From Rhizobium sp. BK602 (GTDB lineage Bacteria; Pseudomonadota; Alphaproteobacteria; Rhizobiales; Rhizobiaceae): a stretch of 64,000 bases of DNA. Position 1 is the first letter of the stretch; every line of letters begins with the position of its first letter. The DNA lies in contig NZ_JACIBC010000001.1 of the NCBI RefSeq assembly GCF_014195095.1, positions 310,001 through 374,000 of the forward strand, given 5' to 3'. Position numbers and translations under genes: made by a program. The notes beneath the pieces were generated by a model. That model was not told the origin of the DNA. It was given only the letters and a program-made list of their open reading frames with translations, and did no database searches. This document shows, in pieces, positions 1-7,954 of the stretch.

Positions 1-731
1 ATATTCGGATGAGCATTGCCGAGGCGCACGGGAGCCTTGCTGGAAATCAGATAGTTCATGTTCTGATTGGCCAGCACGGCGGATTGCACATCGAGCAAGG
101 CCATGTCGACCAGCTGGCCTTCGCCGGTCTTCAGCGCATGGATCAATGCCGCCTCGATGGCGGAGACAGCGTAAATCCCCGTGAAGATATCGGCGATCGC
201 CACGCCCGCCTTCATCGGCTGTCCATCCGGCTCGCCAGTGATCGACATGAAGCCGGACATGCCCTGCACGATATAATCATAGCCCGCAAGCCCGGCATAG
301 GGCCCGGTCTGGCCGAAGCCGGTGATCGAGCAATAGACGAGCTTGGGGTTGATTTTCTTCAGGCTCTCATAGTCGAGGCGATATTTCACCAGGCCGCCGA
401 GCTTGAAATTCTCGATCACCACATCCGCGGTCTTGATCAGCCGGCGGACGATATCCTGGCCCTCTTCGGTTCTGAGGTCGACAGTGATGGAGCGCTTGCC
501 GCGATTGGTCGAGTGATAGTAGGCGGCCGAGAGATTTTCCCCGTCCTTGCTCTCGACGAAGGGAGGCCCCCATTGGCGGGTGTCGTCGCCGCCGTCGGGG
601 TTCTCCACCTTGATGACATCGGCTCCGAGATCGGCCAGCATCTGCCCTGCCCAGGGGCCGGCGAGAACGCGGGCTAGCTCGATGACGCGGATGCCGGAAA
701 GCGGCGGTTTCTTCGTGATGTTGGCTGTCAT
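1..731 (-). CDS. CaiB/BaiF family III CoA-transferase (3' end outside window)
   Basis: This is the N-terminal 243 residues of a protein whose family is usually about 400 residues long; the gene runs off the left edge. The start has the family pattern (GIRVIELARVLAGPWAGQ, then DLGADVIKVE), followed by GENLSAAYYHSTNRGKRS and DVVIENFK. The Asp of ADIFTG, about residue 181, matches the catalytic Asp of formyl-CoA transferase-type enzymes. Such enzymes move CoA between carboxylic acids in the cytoplasm; the substrate cannot be read from the sequence. The ATG at 731 lies 18 nt after the stop of the EamA transporter gene, so the two are probably co-transcribed. The family call is firm, the substrate unknown. 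Confidence 0.88.
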   Translation of the reverse strand, partial: MTANITKKPPLSGIRVIELARVLAGPWAGQMLADLGADVIKVENPDGGDDTRQWGPPFVESKDGENLSAAYYHSTNRGKRSITVDLRTEEGQDIVRRLIKTADVVIENFKLGGLVKYRLDYESLKKINPKLVYCSITGFGQTGPYAGLAGYDYIVQGMSGFMSITGEPDGQPMKAGVAIADIFTGIYAVSAIEAALIHALKTGEGQLVDMALLDVQSAVLANQNMNYLISSKAPVRLGNAHPN

Positions 732-749
732 GTCGATCCGGATGAGCGG

Positions 750-1709
750 CTAAGGTGTGAAGGCATCTCCAGATGTATCGGATACGGGCTTGGAAGCAAA
801 GCGCCGCTCGCGCCAGAGAATATAGAGGCCGGAGGCGATGATGATGACAATGCCGAGCCATTTGATCGTGTCGGGGAAATCGCCGAAGATCAGCCAGCCA
901 AGTATCGTCGCCGAGACGATCTCGAAATATTGCAAGGGTGCCAGTGTCGAGGCCGGGGCGGCGCGATAGGCATGGACACTGAGAATACCCGTAATTGCCG
1001 CGCTGACGCCGACGCCGAGAAGATGGATCATGGCAACGAGATCCGGCGCGACCGGATCGAGGATCGGCGATCCGGTGCCGTGGCCGAGGGTCAGAAGCAT
1101 CAGGCAGAGCAGCGTGCCCCAGATACCGGTCTGGAACTGCATCGACCAGGCCCCCTCGCTATGGGAGACGACGCGGGTGATCATCGCGTAGACGGCGATG
1201 CAGAATGCCGTGACGACGGGCAGCAGCGCGACAGGGCCGACCTCGGTGAAGCTTGGCTGGATGATCAGCATCGCGCCGAAGAAGCCGACGGCGCAAGCCG
1301 TATAGCGGCGCCAGCCGATGGTCTCCTTCAGAAAGATACTGCTGAGGATGGTCAGCATCATCGGTTCGACGAAGAAGATGGCGATGGCGTCGGCGACTTC
1401 CATGACCTGCAGCGTGGTGACGAAGGAGATCATCGACAGAGTCAGCACGCCGGCGCGAATGGCATGCACGCCGCTTCGGCGCAGCGACCATGAGCCCCAT
1501 TGGCTTTTCAGCGCCATGAATGGCAGCGCGAACAGCGATTGGAGAATGAAGCGGGCGGCCGTGACTTCCGCCGGCGGAACGGTGGCGGCGGCGAGCTTGG
1601 AAAAAATGTCGATGACTGGCGACAGGATGACCGACAGAAACATCATCGACAGCCCGAAGGTCATCTCCGACTGGGAAAAACGGGACGAGGGGCCAGCGCT
1701 GGCATTCAT
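750..1709 (-). CDS. EamA/DMT-family transporter
   Basis: A 319-residue, highly hydrophobic protein with about ten predicted membrane segments in two EamA-type repeats, the usual size for drug/metabolite transporters (RhaT/YdcZ superfamily). These export small metabolites or amino acids across the inner membrane; the substrate is not predictable here. I chose the ATG at 1709 because AGGA precedes it at good distance; a TTG 18 nt upstream in frame is less likely. It is the middle gene of a tight minus-strand run (alpha/beta hydrolase, this gene, CoA-transferase) with gaps of 18 nt on both sides, which suggests one transcript. The C-terminus is basic (LWRERRF) and cytoplasmic. Confidence 0.85.
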   Translation of the reverse strand: MNASAGPSSRFSQSEMTFGLSMMFLSVILSPVIDIFSKLAAATVPPAEVTAARFILQSLFALPFMALKSQWGSWSLRRSGVHAIRAGVLTLSMISFVTTLQVMEVADAIAIFFVEPMMLTILSSIFLKETIGWRRYTACAVGFFGAMLIIQPSFTEVGPVALLPVVTAFCIAVYAMITRVVSHSEGAWSMQFQTGIWGTLLCLMLLTLGHGTGSPILDPVAPDLVAMIHLLGVGVSAAITGILSVHAYRAAPASTLAPLQYFEIVSATILGWLIFGDFPDTIKWLGIVIIIASGLYILWRERRFASKPVSDTSGDAFTP

Positions 1710-1727
1710 TCGAAAATTCCTGTGCAA

Positions 1728-2660
1728 TCAGGATTTTGCGGTCACCCGCTGGCACCAGTCGGCAAAATCCGCAATCGCCGCGCCCGCGCCGATCTCGTTC
1801 AGCGTCTCGTGGCGCATGTCCTGATGGATGGTCAGGCTAATATGCGAGAAGCCAGACCGTTTCAAATGATTCGACAACCAGGCGATTGCCTTTCCATTGT
1901 TTGTTGCCGGGTCGTGGCCGCCGCCGACCAGATGGATCGGCATGTCGCGTCGGAGCCGATCGAGATAGGTCTTTTGCGGCGCGCGGAAGGTCAGCTCGAA
2001 AAGATCCAGCCACAGCGACACCGAGGCATTAAAGCCGCAGAGCGGATCGGCGATATATTTGTCGACTTCCTCGGGGATGCGCGTCAGCCAGTCGAATTCG
2101 GTGCGGCGGTTTTCGACCGACCGTCCCCAGACACCGAAGGTCAATTTCGGCAACAACTCGCTCGGCACATCCGATCCCTTGAACATGCGCTCCGTTTTCA
2201 GAATGACCTGGGCGGCGCGGCCGGCAGGGCCGGGATTGAAATTCGAGTTCCAGACCGTGACGGCATCGAATTTGTCGGGATGCGTGACCGCGACGTTCAG
2301 GCTGATCAACCCGCCCATGGAATGGCCGAAGAGAATGATCGGCAGGCCGGGATGCGCCGTAGCGGCAAGCTCGCGCATCGCCAGCACGTCGGCAATGACG
2401 GCATCGACGCCGTTGCGGCGGGCAAAGCGGCCGAGCGGTGCGTCGGCGGCCACCGTTTCGCCGTGGCCGCGATGGTCATGGGCGTAGATGTGATAGCCGC
2501 GCGCGGCCATGGCCCTGGCGAAGCCTTCGTAGCGGCGGGAGTGTTCGGCAAGGCCATGGCTTATGAGAAGCACGCCCCGCGCTTCGGCCTGCGCCGGTAG
2601 ATGATGATAGGCGAGCGTCGCGCCCGTCGGGCTGTCCAGGTGCCTGGTTTCGGCAAACAT
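1728..2660 (-). CDS. Alpha/beta hydrolase, monoacylglycerol lipase/lysophospholipase type
   Basis: A 310-residue serine hydrolase. HGLAEHSRRY near the N-terminus is typical of monoglyceride lipase/lysophospholipase (Hydrolase_4) proteins. The nucleophile elbow is GHSMGG, the likely acid is the Asp in GGGHDPATN, and the likely His lies in DMRHETLNE, so the triad looks complete. There is no signal peptide, so it is probably cytoplasmic. I chose the ATG at 2660 because GGGAGGA stands 8 nt upstream; an open frame continues further upstream but has no ribosome binding site. It is the first gene of the three-gene minus-strand run and is divergent from the RNase T2 gene. The exact lipid or ester substrate is not known. 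Confidence 0.85.
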   Translation of the reverse strand: MFAETRHLDSPTGATLAYHHLPAQAEARGVLLISHGLAEHSRRYEGFARAMAARGYHIYAHDHRGHGETVAADAPLGRFARRNGVDAVIADVLAMRELAATAHPGLPIILFGHSMGGLISLNVAVTHPDKFDAVTVWNSNFNPGPAGRAAQVILKTERMFKGSDVPSELLPKLTFGVWGRSVENRRTEFDWLTRIPEEVDKYIADPLCGFNASVSLWLDLFELTFRAPQKTYLDRLRRDMPIHLVGGGHDPATNNGKAIAWLSNHLKRSGFSHISLTIHQDMRHETLNEIGAGAAIADFADWCQRVTAKS

Positions 2661-2825
2661 GTGCGTGTCCTCCCAACGCTGACGAAAGGTGATCGTCTTT
2701 GCGATTGCAATGGAGGACGGCCGAAGCTCACAGAAATAATCTCGGCTGTGGCCACGAAGGAGGGTTGCTTCCGGTCGATCAACCTGCTTATTTGTTCTCA
2801 TATTGTTCCAGTTGGAGGCATGGGA

Positions 2826-3572
2826 ATGAGGCTTTTGCTTCAAGGATTTATGGTTGCGGTTCTGTCCGCGATGGTGGCGGCGAGCGCGATGGCGCAGGAC
2901 GGTAGCCGGGGCCGGACGCGGTTCATTCTGGCGGCGAGCTGGGAGCCGGCGTTCTGCCAGGGCAACCAGAAAAAGGCCGAGTGCCGCAACCAGTCGCCGA
3001 ATAATTTCGACGCCAAGAACTTCTCGCTACATGGGCTTTGGCCGATGCGGCAGGAATATTGCGGTGTTTCGGATGACTTGAAGCAGGCCGATCGCAGCAG
3101 CGATTGGAAGGATCTGCCCGCCGTGCAGCTGTCGGGAGAGGTGAAAGCGAAGCTGGACAAGGCCATGCCGGGCACGCAATCCGGGCTGGAGCGGCATGAA
3201 TGGATCAAGCATGGCACCTGCACGAAGCTCAGCGCCGATGATTATTTCTCAATCGCGACGGGTTTGATCGGTGAGCTCAATGGCTCCGCCGTGCGTGACC
3301 TTTTCGCTGAGAATATCGGCAAGGAACTCGATGCCGAGGCGATCAAGGCTGCCTTCGACCAGAGCTTCGGTGAAGGCGCCAATGCCCGCATCAAGATGAG
3401 CTGCCGCCGCGTTGGCGACGTCCGCGTGATCTCGGAGCTGACGATCGGCCTGTCCGAGGACGCGCTCGATTCATCGCAAGCGAGCGAGCCGCGGCTTGCG
3501 CAGCTGATACAGGGTGCCGGCAGGACGTCGTTCGGCTGCGACCGCGGCGTGGTGGATGCGGCCGGATTCTGA
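2826..3572 (+). CDS. Secreted ribonuclease T2 family protein
   Basis: A 248-residue protein with an N-terminal signal peptide ending at about ASAMAQ, so it is periplasmic or secreted. Both catalytic blocks of the RNase T2 family are present: LHGLWP near residue 69 (CAS I) and HEWIKHGTC near residue 125 (CAS II), with several paired Cys. These enzymes cleave RNA through 2',3'-cyclic intermediates; bacterial members (RNase I type) scavenge or degrade RNA outside the cytoplasm. I chose the ATG at 2826 because GGAGG lies 7 nt upstream; the ATG at 2820 is only 1 nt from that site. It is divergent from the alpha/beta hydrolase gene, and a hairpin follows it. Confidence 0.9.
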   Translation: MRLLLQGFMVAVLSAMVAASAMAQDGSRGRTRFILAASWEPAFCQGNQKKAECRNQSPNNFDAKNFSLHGLWPMRQEYCGVSDDLKQADRSSDWKDLPAVQLSGEVKAKLDKAMPGTQSGLERHEWIKHGTCTKLSADDYFSIATGLIGELNGSAVRDLFAENIGKELDAEAIKAAFDQSFGEGANARIKMSCRRVGDVRVISELTIGLSEDALDSSQASEPRLAQLIQGAGRTSFGCDRGVVDAAGF

Positions 3573-3602
3573 GAGAGCTGCCGCCCTCTCATACGGATAA
3601 AT

Positions 3603-3636
3603 GCCCTCGGACAAGGTTTCGCCGTTGCCCGAGGGC
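3603..3636 (+). terminator. Hairpin between RNase T2 gene and ettA
   Basis: An 8-bp stem (GCCCTCGG at 3603 with CCGAGGGC at 3629) closes an 18-nt loop. No good T-run follows, so it is either a weak terminator of the RNase T2 transcript or a structured leader element about 60 nt before the ettA start. Confidence 0.35.
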
Positions 3637-3698
3637 GGGGTTTCGCCTACATAGCGGCACAATTCGCACTGTTATCCGCCCGTGGAGTAACCCAAGCT

Positions 3699-5348
3699 AT
3701 GGCACGTCAGTTTATTTATCATATGGCCGGACTGAATAAGTCCTATGGCGCCAAGAAGATCCTGGAGAATATTCATCTCTCCTTCTACCCCGACGCCAAG
3801 ATCGGTATTCTCGGTCCGAACGGCGCCGGTAAGTCGACCGTGCTGCGCATCATGGCCGGCCTCGACAAGGAATATACCGGCGAGGCATGGCTCGCCGAAG
3901 GCGCGACCATCGGCTACCTGGCGCAGGAGCCGCAGCTCGATCCCAACAAGACGGTGTTCGAAAACGTCATGGAAGGCGTTGCCAAGAAGACCGAAATCCT
4001 CAATCGCTACAACGAATTGATGATGAACTATTCCGACGAGACCGCGGAAGAGGCCGCCAAGCTCCAGGACATCATCGACAGCCAGAATCTCTGGGATCTG
4101 GAAAGCCAGGTCGAGATGGCGATGGAAGCATTGTGCTGCCCGCCGCGCGATGCCGACGTCAACAGCCTTTCCGGTGGTGAGCGCCGCCGTATCGCGCTTT
4201 GCCGCCTGCTTCTCTCGCAGCCGGACCTGCTGCTGCTCGACGAACCGACCAACCATCTGGACGCCGAGACCATCGCCTGGCTGGAAAAGCACCTGCGCGA
4301 CTATCCGGGTGCCGTGATGATGATCACCCACGACCGCTACTTCCTCGACAATGTTACCGGCTGGATTCTCGAACTCGACCGCGGCCGTGGCATTCCCTAC
4401 GAAGGCAACTATTCCGCCTATCTGCAGGCCAAGGCCAAGCGCATGCTGCAGGAAGCCCGCGAAGAAGCCGGCCGTCAGAAGGCAATCAGCCGCGAACAGG
4501 AATGGATCGCCTCCAGCCCCAAGGCCCGTCAGGCCAAGTCCAAGGCGCGTATCAACGCTTACGAACAGCTGGTCGATGCTGCCGAAAATCAGCGTCCCGG
4601 CGATGCGCAGATCATCATTCCGGTCAGCGAGCGTCTCGGCCAAGTGGTGATCGAGATGGAGGGCATCACCAAGGGCTTCGAAGGCCGCACGCTGGTCAAC
4701 GATCTGTCGATCAAGCTGCCGCCGGGCGGCATCGTCGGCATCATCGGCCCGAACGGTGCCGGCAAGACGACCCTGTTCAAGATGATCACCGGGCAGGAAA
4801 AGCCGGATTCCGGCTCGGTCCGCATCGGCGAGACGGTGCATCTCAGCTATGTCGACCAGAGCCGTGACGCGCTCGACGGCAATAAGACCGTATGGGAGGA
4901 AATCTCCGGCGGCGCCGAAGTCATCAAGCTCGGCAAGTTCGACATGAACTCGCGCGCTTATTGCGGCGCCTTCAACTTCAAGGGCGGCGACCAGCAGCAG
5001 AAGGTCGGTAATCTCTCCGGCGGTCAGCGCAACCGCGTTCACCTGGCCAAGATGCTGAAGGCTGGCGGTAATGTGCTTCTGCTCGACGAACCGACCAACG
5101 ACCTCGATACGGAAACACTGGGGGCGCTGGAAAGCGCGCTCGAAAACTTCGCCGGCTGCGCCATCATCATCAGCCATGATCGCATGTTCCTCGACCGCCT
5201 GGCCACGCATATCCTGGCCTTTGAAGGCGAAGGTCATGTCGAATGGTTCGAAGGCAATTTCGAAGATTACGAGCAGGACAAGATCCGCCGCCTCGGCCCC
5301 GATGCTCTCAATCCGGGCAGCCAGGCGCACAAGCGGCTGACACGATAG
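3699..5348 (+). CDS. ettA: Energy-dependent translational throttle protein EttA (ABC-F)
   Basis: A 549-residue protein with two ABC ATPase domains and no membrane segments, the ABC-F arrangement. Domain 1 has Walker A GPNGAGKST (residues 39-47), signature LSGGERRR (about 157) and Walker B LLLLDEPTNHLD (about 176). Domain 2 has GPNGAGKTT (about 350), LSGGQRNR (about 438) and LLLDEPTNDLD (about 462). A charged linker with coiled-coil character (about 245-320) separates them. EttA binds the ribosomal E site and gates the first steps of elongation according to ATP/ADP ratio; length and sequence match the EttA subgroup. It appears monocistronic, with a strong terminator after it. Confidence 0.95.
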   Translation: MARQFIYHMAGLNKSYGAKKILENIHLSFYPDAKIGILGPNGAGKSTVLRIMAGLDKEYTGEAWLAEGATIGYLAQEPQLDPNKTVFENVMEGVAKKTEILNRYNELMMNYSDETAEEAAKLQDIIDSQNLWDLESQVEMAMEALCCPPRDADVNSLSGGERRRIALCRLLLSQPDLLLLDEPTNHLDAETIAWLEKHLRDYPGAVMMITHDRYFLDNVTGWILELDRGRGIPYEGNYSAYLQAKAKRMLQEAREEAGRQKAISREQEWIASSPKARQAKSKARINAYEQLVDAAENQRPGDAQIIIPVSERLGQVVIEMEGITKGFEGRTLVNDLSIKLPPGGIVGIIGPNGAGKTTLFKMITGQEKPDSGSVRIGETVHLSYVDQSRDALDGNKTVWEEISGGAEVIKLGKFDMNSRAYCGAFNFKGGDQQQKVGNLSGGQRNRVHLAKMLKAGGNVLLLDEPTNDLDTETLGALESALENFAGCAIIISHDRMFLDRLATHILAFEGEGHVEWFEGNFEDYEQDKIRRLGPDALNPGSQAHKRLTR

Positions 5349-5391
5349 GTTTGCCGTCTTTCTGTCATCGAAAGCCCCGGCATTGAACTGA

Positions 5392-5432
5392 CCCCCGAAA
5401 GTTGGACGACAATTTTCGGGGGTTTTTCTTTG
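5392..5432 (+). terminator. Rho-independent terminator of ettA
   Basis: A 10-bp stem (ACCCCCGAAA at 5392-5401 with TTTTCGGGGGT ending at 5424), a 13-nt loop and a T-rich tail (5424-5432). It lies 44 nt after the ettA stop codon. Confidence 0.88.
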
Positions 5433-5538
5433 CCGTAGAACAAGAGGTCCGTATTCCCCAGCCGACAAAAACTAATGGATTTCCGACGCCGAATTCATGT
5501 CGCGAGCGATTGGCTCTTGCAGACTCCATCCAAATCAC

Positions 5539-5554
5539 ATAAAGATATCTTTAT
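5539..5554. promoter_or_regulatory. 16-bp perfect palindrome, candidate SahR operator
   Basis: ATAAAGATATCTTTAT is a perfect 16-bp palindrome ending 18 nt before the start codon of the ArsR-methyltransferase regulator. ArsR-family repressors bind such short AT-rich palindromes, and SahR-type regulators are known to control metF and other SAM-cycle genes, so autoregulation of the sahR-metF pair is a reasonable inference. The binding itself is not shown by the sequence. Confidence 0.65.
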
Positions 5555-5572
5555 ATCTTGATTGGGTGTGGA

Positions 5573-6598
5573 ATGACGGACTTGGTGAAATTGGGGCTGG
5601 ATGATCTGGTGGACGTGCTGAAGGCGGCCGGCGAGCCGACGCGCCTGCGCCTGCTGGCGCTGCTCGCCGCGGGCGACCTGACCGTAACCGATCTTACGGA
5701 AATTCTCGGCCAATCCCAGCCGCGCATTTCGCGCCATCTGAAGCTGCTCGGCGAGGCCGGTCTGATCGACCGCTATCAGGAGGGTGCCTGGGCCTATTTC
5801 CGGCTGAAGCAGGAGGGTAAGGCCGTTGCCCTGACCCGCACGCTGCTACGGCATACGGCGGAGAACGACGCCGTGCTGCTGCGCGACGGTGAGCGGCTTT
5901 CCGCCGTCAAGCGCGTCCGCGCGGAGCGGGCTCAGGCCTATTTCAGCCGCAACGCCGCCGAATGGGACGAGCTGCGTCGCCTGCACGTCGCCGATGAGGA
6001 TGTCGACAAGGCGCTGATCGAGCTGATCGGCCCGCAACAGATCGATACGTTTCTCGATCTCGGCACCGGCACGGGACGGATGCTGCAGTTGCTGGCCGGC
6101 CACTATCGCCGGGCGGTCGGCATCGATGCCAGCCGTGACATGCTGGCCGTTGCCCGCGCCAACCTCGATCGGTCCAACATTACCGCCGCCTCGGTGCGCC
6201 ATGGCGACATTTTCAACTTGCCGCTGGAAGCCCAGGATTTCGATCTCATCACCATCCATCAGGTGCTGCACTTCCTGGATCAGCCGGAAATCGCCATCAA
6301 CGAGGCCGCGCGAATGCTGAGGCCCGGCGGCCGTCTTGTCATCATCGACCTTGCGCCGCACGGGCTGGAATATCTGCGCGAGGACCATGCGCATCTGAGG
6401 CTGGGCTTCTCCCATCAGACCATGTCGGAATGGCTGAAGCTGGCCGGCCTCGATGTCGAGCAGGTTCAGGATCTTCATTCGGGGAAGGAAGGCGGTCCGG
6501 CATTGACGGTGACGATCTGGCTGGCCCGCGACCCGCGGCTGCTGATTGCCGCCGAACAGGACCAACGGTCGTCCCCCATTCTTGCCGGGAGAGTTTGA
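5573..6598 (+). CDS. sahR: ArsR-family regulator fused to a SAM-methyltransferase-like domain (SahR type)
   Basis: A 341-residue fusion. Residues about 8-95 form a winged helix of the ArsR family (GEPTRLRLLALL, LGQSQPRISRHLKLL). Residues about 110-330 form a class I methyltransferase fold with the SAM/SAH motif FLDLGTGTGRM. In the described SahR regulators the methyltransferase-like domain senses S-adenosylhomocysteine and SAH releases the repressor from SAM-cycle genes such as ahcY, metE/metH, metF and metK. Its position 1 nt upstream of metF, and the palindrome in front of it, fit that role well. I chose the ATG at 5573. Alternative: a true methyltransferase with a DNA-binding domain. The domain architecture is certain, the SahR identity is inferred. 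Confidence 0.82.
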   Translation: MTDLVKLGLDDLVDVLKAAGEPTRLRLLALLAAGDLTVTDLTEILGQSQPRISRHLKLLGEAGLIDRYQEGAWAYFRLKQEGKAVALTRTLLRHTAENDAVLLRDGERLSAVKRVRAERAQAYFSRNAAEWDELRRLHVADEDVDKALIELIGPQQIDTFLDLGTGTGRMLQLLAGHYRRAVGIDASRDMLAVARANLDRSNITAASVRHGDIFNLPLEAQDFDLITIHQVLHFLDQPEIAINEAARMLRPGGRLVIIDLAPHGLEYLREDHAHLRLGFSHQTMSEWLKLAGLDVEQVQDLHSGKEGGPALTVTIWLARDPRLLIAAEQDQRSSPILAGRV

Positions 6599-6599
6599 T

Positions 6600-7502
6600 A
6601 TGTCTTCAAGGACTGAAAACGGCCAGGGTAATATCCGTATTTCCTTCGAGTTCTTTCCGCCGAAATCGGAAGAGGCCGAGGTGCAATTGTGGAATACGGT
6701 CGCCGATCTCAGCGACTGGCAGCCGGAATTCGTATCCGTCACCTACGGTGCCGGCGGCTCGACCAAGGCACCGACCTTGGCGGCGGTGCGCCGGATGATC
6801 CACGAGACGCCGTTCACGACCGCCTCGCATCTGACATGCGTCGGCGCCACGCGCGAGGATACGCATCGGGTCATCGATGATTTTCTCGCCGCCGGCGTCC
6901 GCCGTTTCGTCGCTCTGCGTGGCGATCCGCCGGGCGGGGTCGGCTCTGCCTATCAGCCGCATCCCGGCGGCTATGCCAATGCCGCCGAACTGGTGGCGGC
7001 ATTGCGCGAGCGCGGCGATTTCGACATTTCCGTATCGGCCTATCCGGAAAAACATCCGGAAAGCCGCGATACCGCCGCCGACATCGATATGCTGAAGCGC
7101 AAGGCCGACAATGGCGCCGACAGGGCGCTCACCCAGTTCTTCTTCGACAATGATGCCTTCGAGCGTTATCACGACCGCGTGCGCGCCACTGGCATCAAGA
7201 TCCCCGTCGTTCCCGGCATCATGCCGATCCAGAACCTGACGCAGCTGAAGCGCTTTGCCGGTGCCTGTGGCACCAGCATTCCGACATGGCTGGATGAACG
7301 CTTCGACGGTATCGACGACAATTCCGAGGCGAGGGCAGAGGTCGCCGCCGATGTCGCCGCCGAGCAGATCCAGGATCTGGTGCGCCGGGGCATCCATGAA
7401 TTTCATCTTTATACGATGAACCGCTCGCCGCTGGTCTCCGCGGTCCTGGAGCGGCTGGGCATTCAGCGCAGGACCGACGCGCCGGCCGGTGCCGCCGCCT
7501 GA
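6600..7502 (+). CDS. metF: Methylenetetrahydrofolate reductase [NAD(P)H]
   Basis: A 300-residue cytoplasmic flavoprotein that reduces 5,10-methylene-THF to 5-methyl-THF for methionine synthesis. The start ISFEFFPPKSEEAE is the hallmark of MetF, followed by VTYGAGGSTK, LTCVGATRED, LRGDPPG and FFFDNDAFERY; the C-terminal end HLYTMNRS closes the TIM barrel. Length agrees with bacterial MetF (about 295-305). The ATG at 6600 lies 1 nt after the sahR stop, with GGGAGAG upstream, so the two are co-transcribed and probably co-regulated. A very strong hairpin terminator follows. Confidence 0.96.
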   Translation: MSSRTENGQGNIRISFEFFPPKSEEAEVQLWNTVADLSDWQPEFVSVTYGAGGSTKAPTLAAVRRMIHETPFTTASHLTCVGATREDTHRVIDDFLAAGVRRFVALRGDPPGGVGSAYQPHPGGYANAAELVAALRERGDFDISVSAYPEKHPESRDTAADIDMLKRKADNGADRALTQFFFDNDAFERYHDRVRATGIKIPVVPGIMPIQNLTQLKRFAGACGTSIPTWLDERFDGIDDNSEARAEVAADVAAEQIQDLVRRGIHEFHLYTMNRSPLVSAVLERLGIQRRTDAPAGAAA

Positions 7503-7520
7503 GACAAAGACGATGAGATG

Positions 7521-7555
7521 AAAAAGCGCATGTCGGTCTTCGACATGCGCTTTTT
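7521..7555. terminator. Strong bidirectional terminator between metF and the small membrane peptide gene
   Basis: A perfect 15-bp stem (7521-7535 with 7541-7555) and 5-nt loop GTCTT, with an A-run on the left arm and a T-run on the right arm. It can end metF transcription on plus and the 25-codon gene on minus. Confidence 0.9.
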
Positions 7556-7616
7556 AAATGAATAGGCCGTTTTGTTAGCTCTCAGGAGTTCAGTCGGTTA
7601 TGGTGTTCGTCATGCG

Positions 7617-7694
7617 TCAGATGAAAAGCATCGTGAGCACGAAGACGAACGCTGCACTGACCACTAGGACGTTGATGGATCGCGTCAATCCCAT
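7617..7694 (-). CDS. Putative 25-residue single-span membrane peptide
   Basis: A 26-codon frame (ATG at 7694, stop at 7617) preceded by a near-perfect Shine-Dalgarno, TAAGGAGG, 5 nt before the ATG. The peptide begins MGLTRSINVLVV and is followed almost wholly by hydrophobic residues (A, F, V, L, M, I), enough for one membrane helix with a short positively charged N-terminus. It stands alone in a 450-base gap between metF and the EamA gene, and the shared bidirectional terminator lies 60 nt after its stop. I do not recognise it. The ribosome binding site and the clean hydrophobic profile make it a credible small gene, but only expression data would prove it. Confidence 0.62.
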   Translation of the reverse strand: MGLTRSINVLVVSAAFVFVLTMLFI

Positions 7695-7954
7695 GTCTTC
7701 CTCCTTAGTCAACCGTTAGACTCTATGTCGGAAATGTGTCGCTTGGAAAGCAAATTCGATGCTGCGGCGCGGTATGGCGCTTCGATTCTGATTCATGAAT
7801 TTTAGATAATTGATTGTTTTATATAGAAAAAATTGGTTTCTGAGTTGTTCACGAAATTTAATGCGCCGTTAATTTGGCTGTGAACAAAGTTAAGGTGATA
7901 TTCGCCATCGAGCCGCGTAGCGCCGGTTTGCGGCATGGCGTGCGCCCGTTTGAG

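Noticed and set aside
3672..5468. A 598-codon open frame on the minus strand opposite ettA
   Set aside because: It is a shadow of the high-GC ettA gene: no ribosome binding site, no recognisable domain, and a composition rich in H, D and R as expected from reverse reading.
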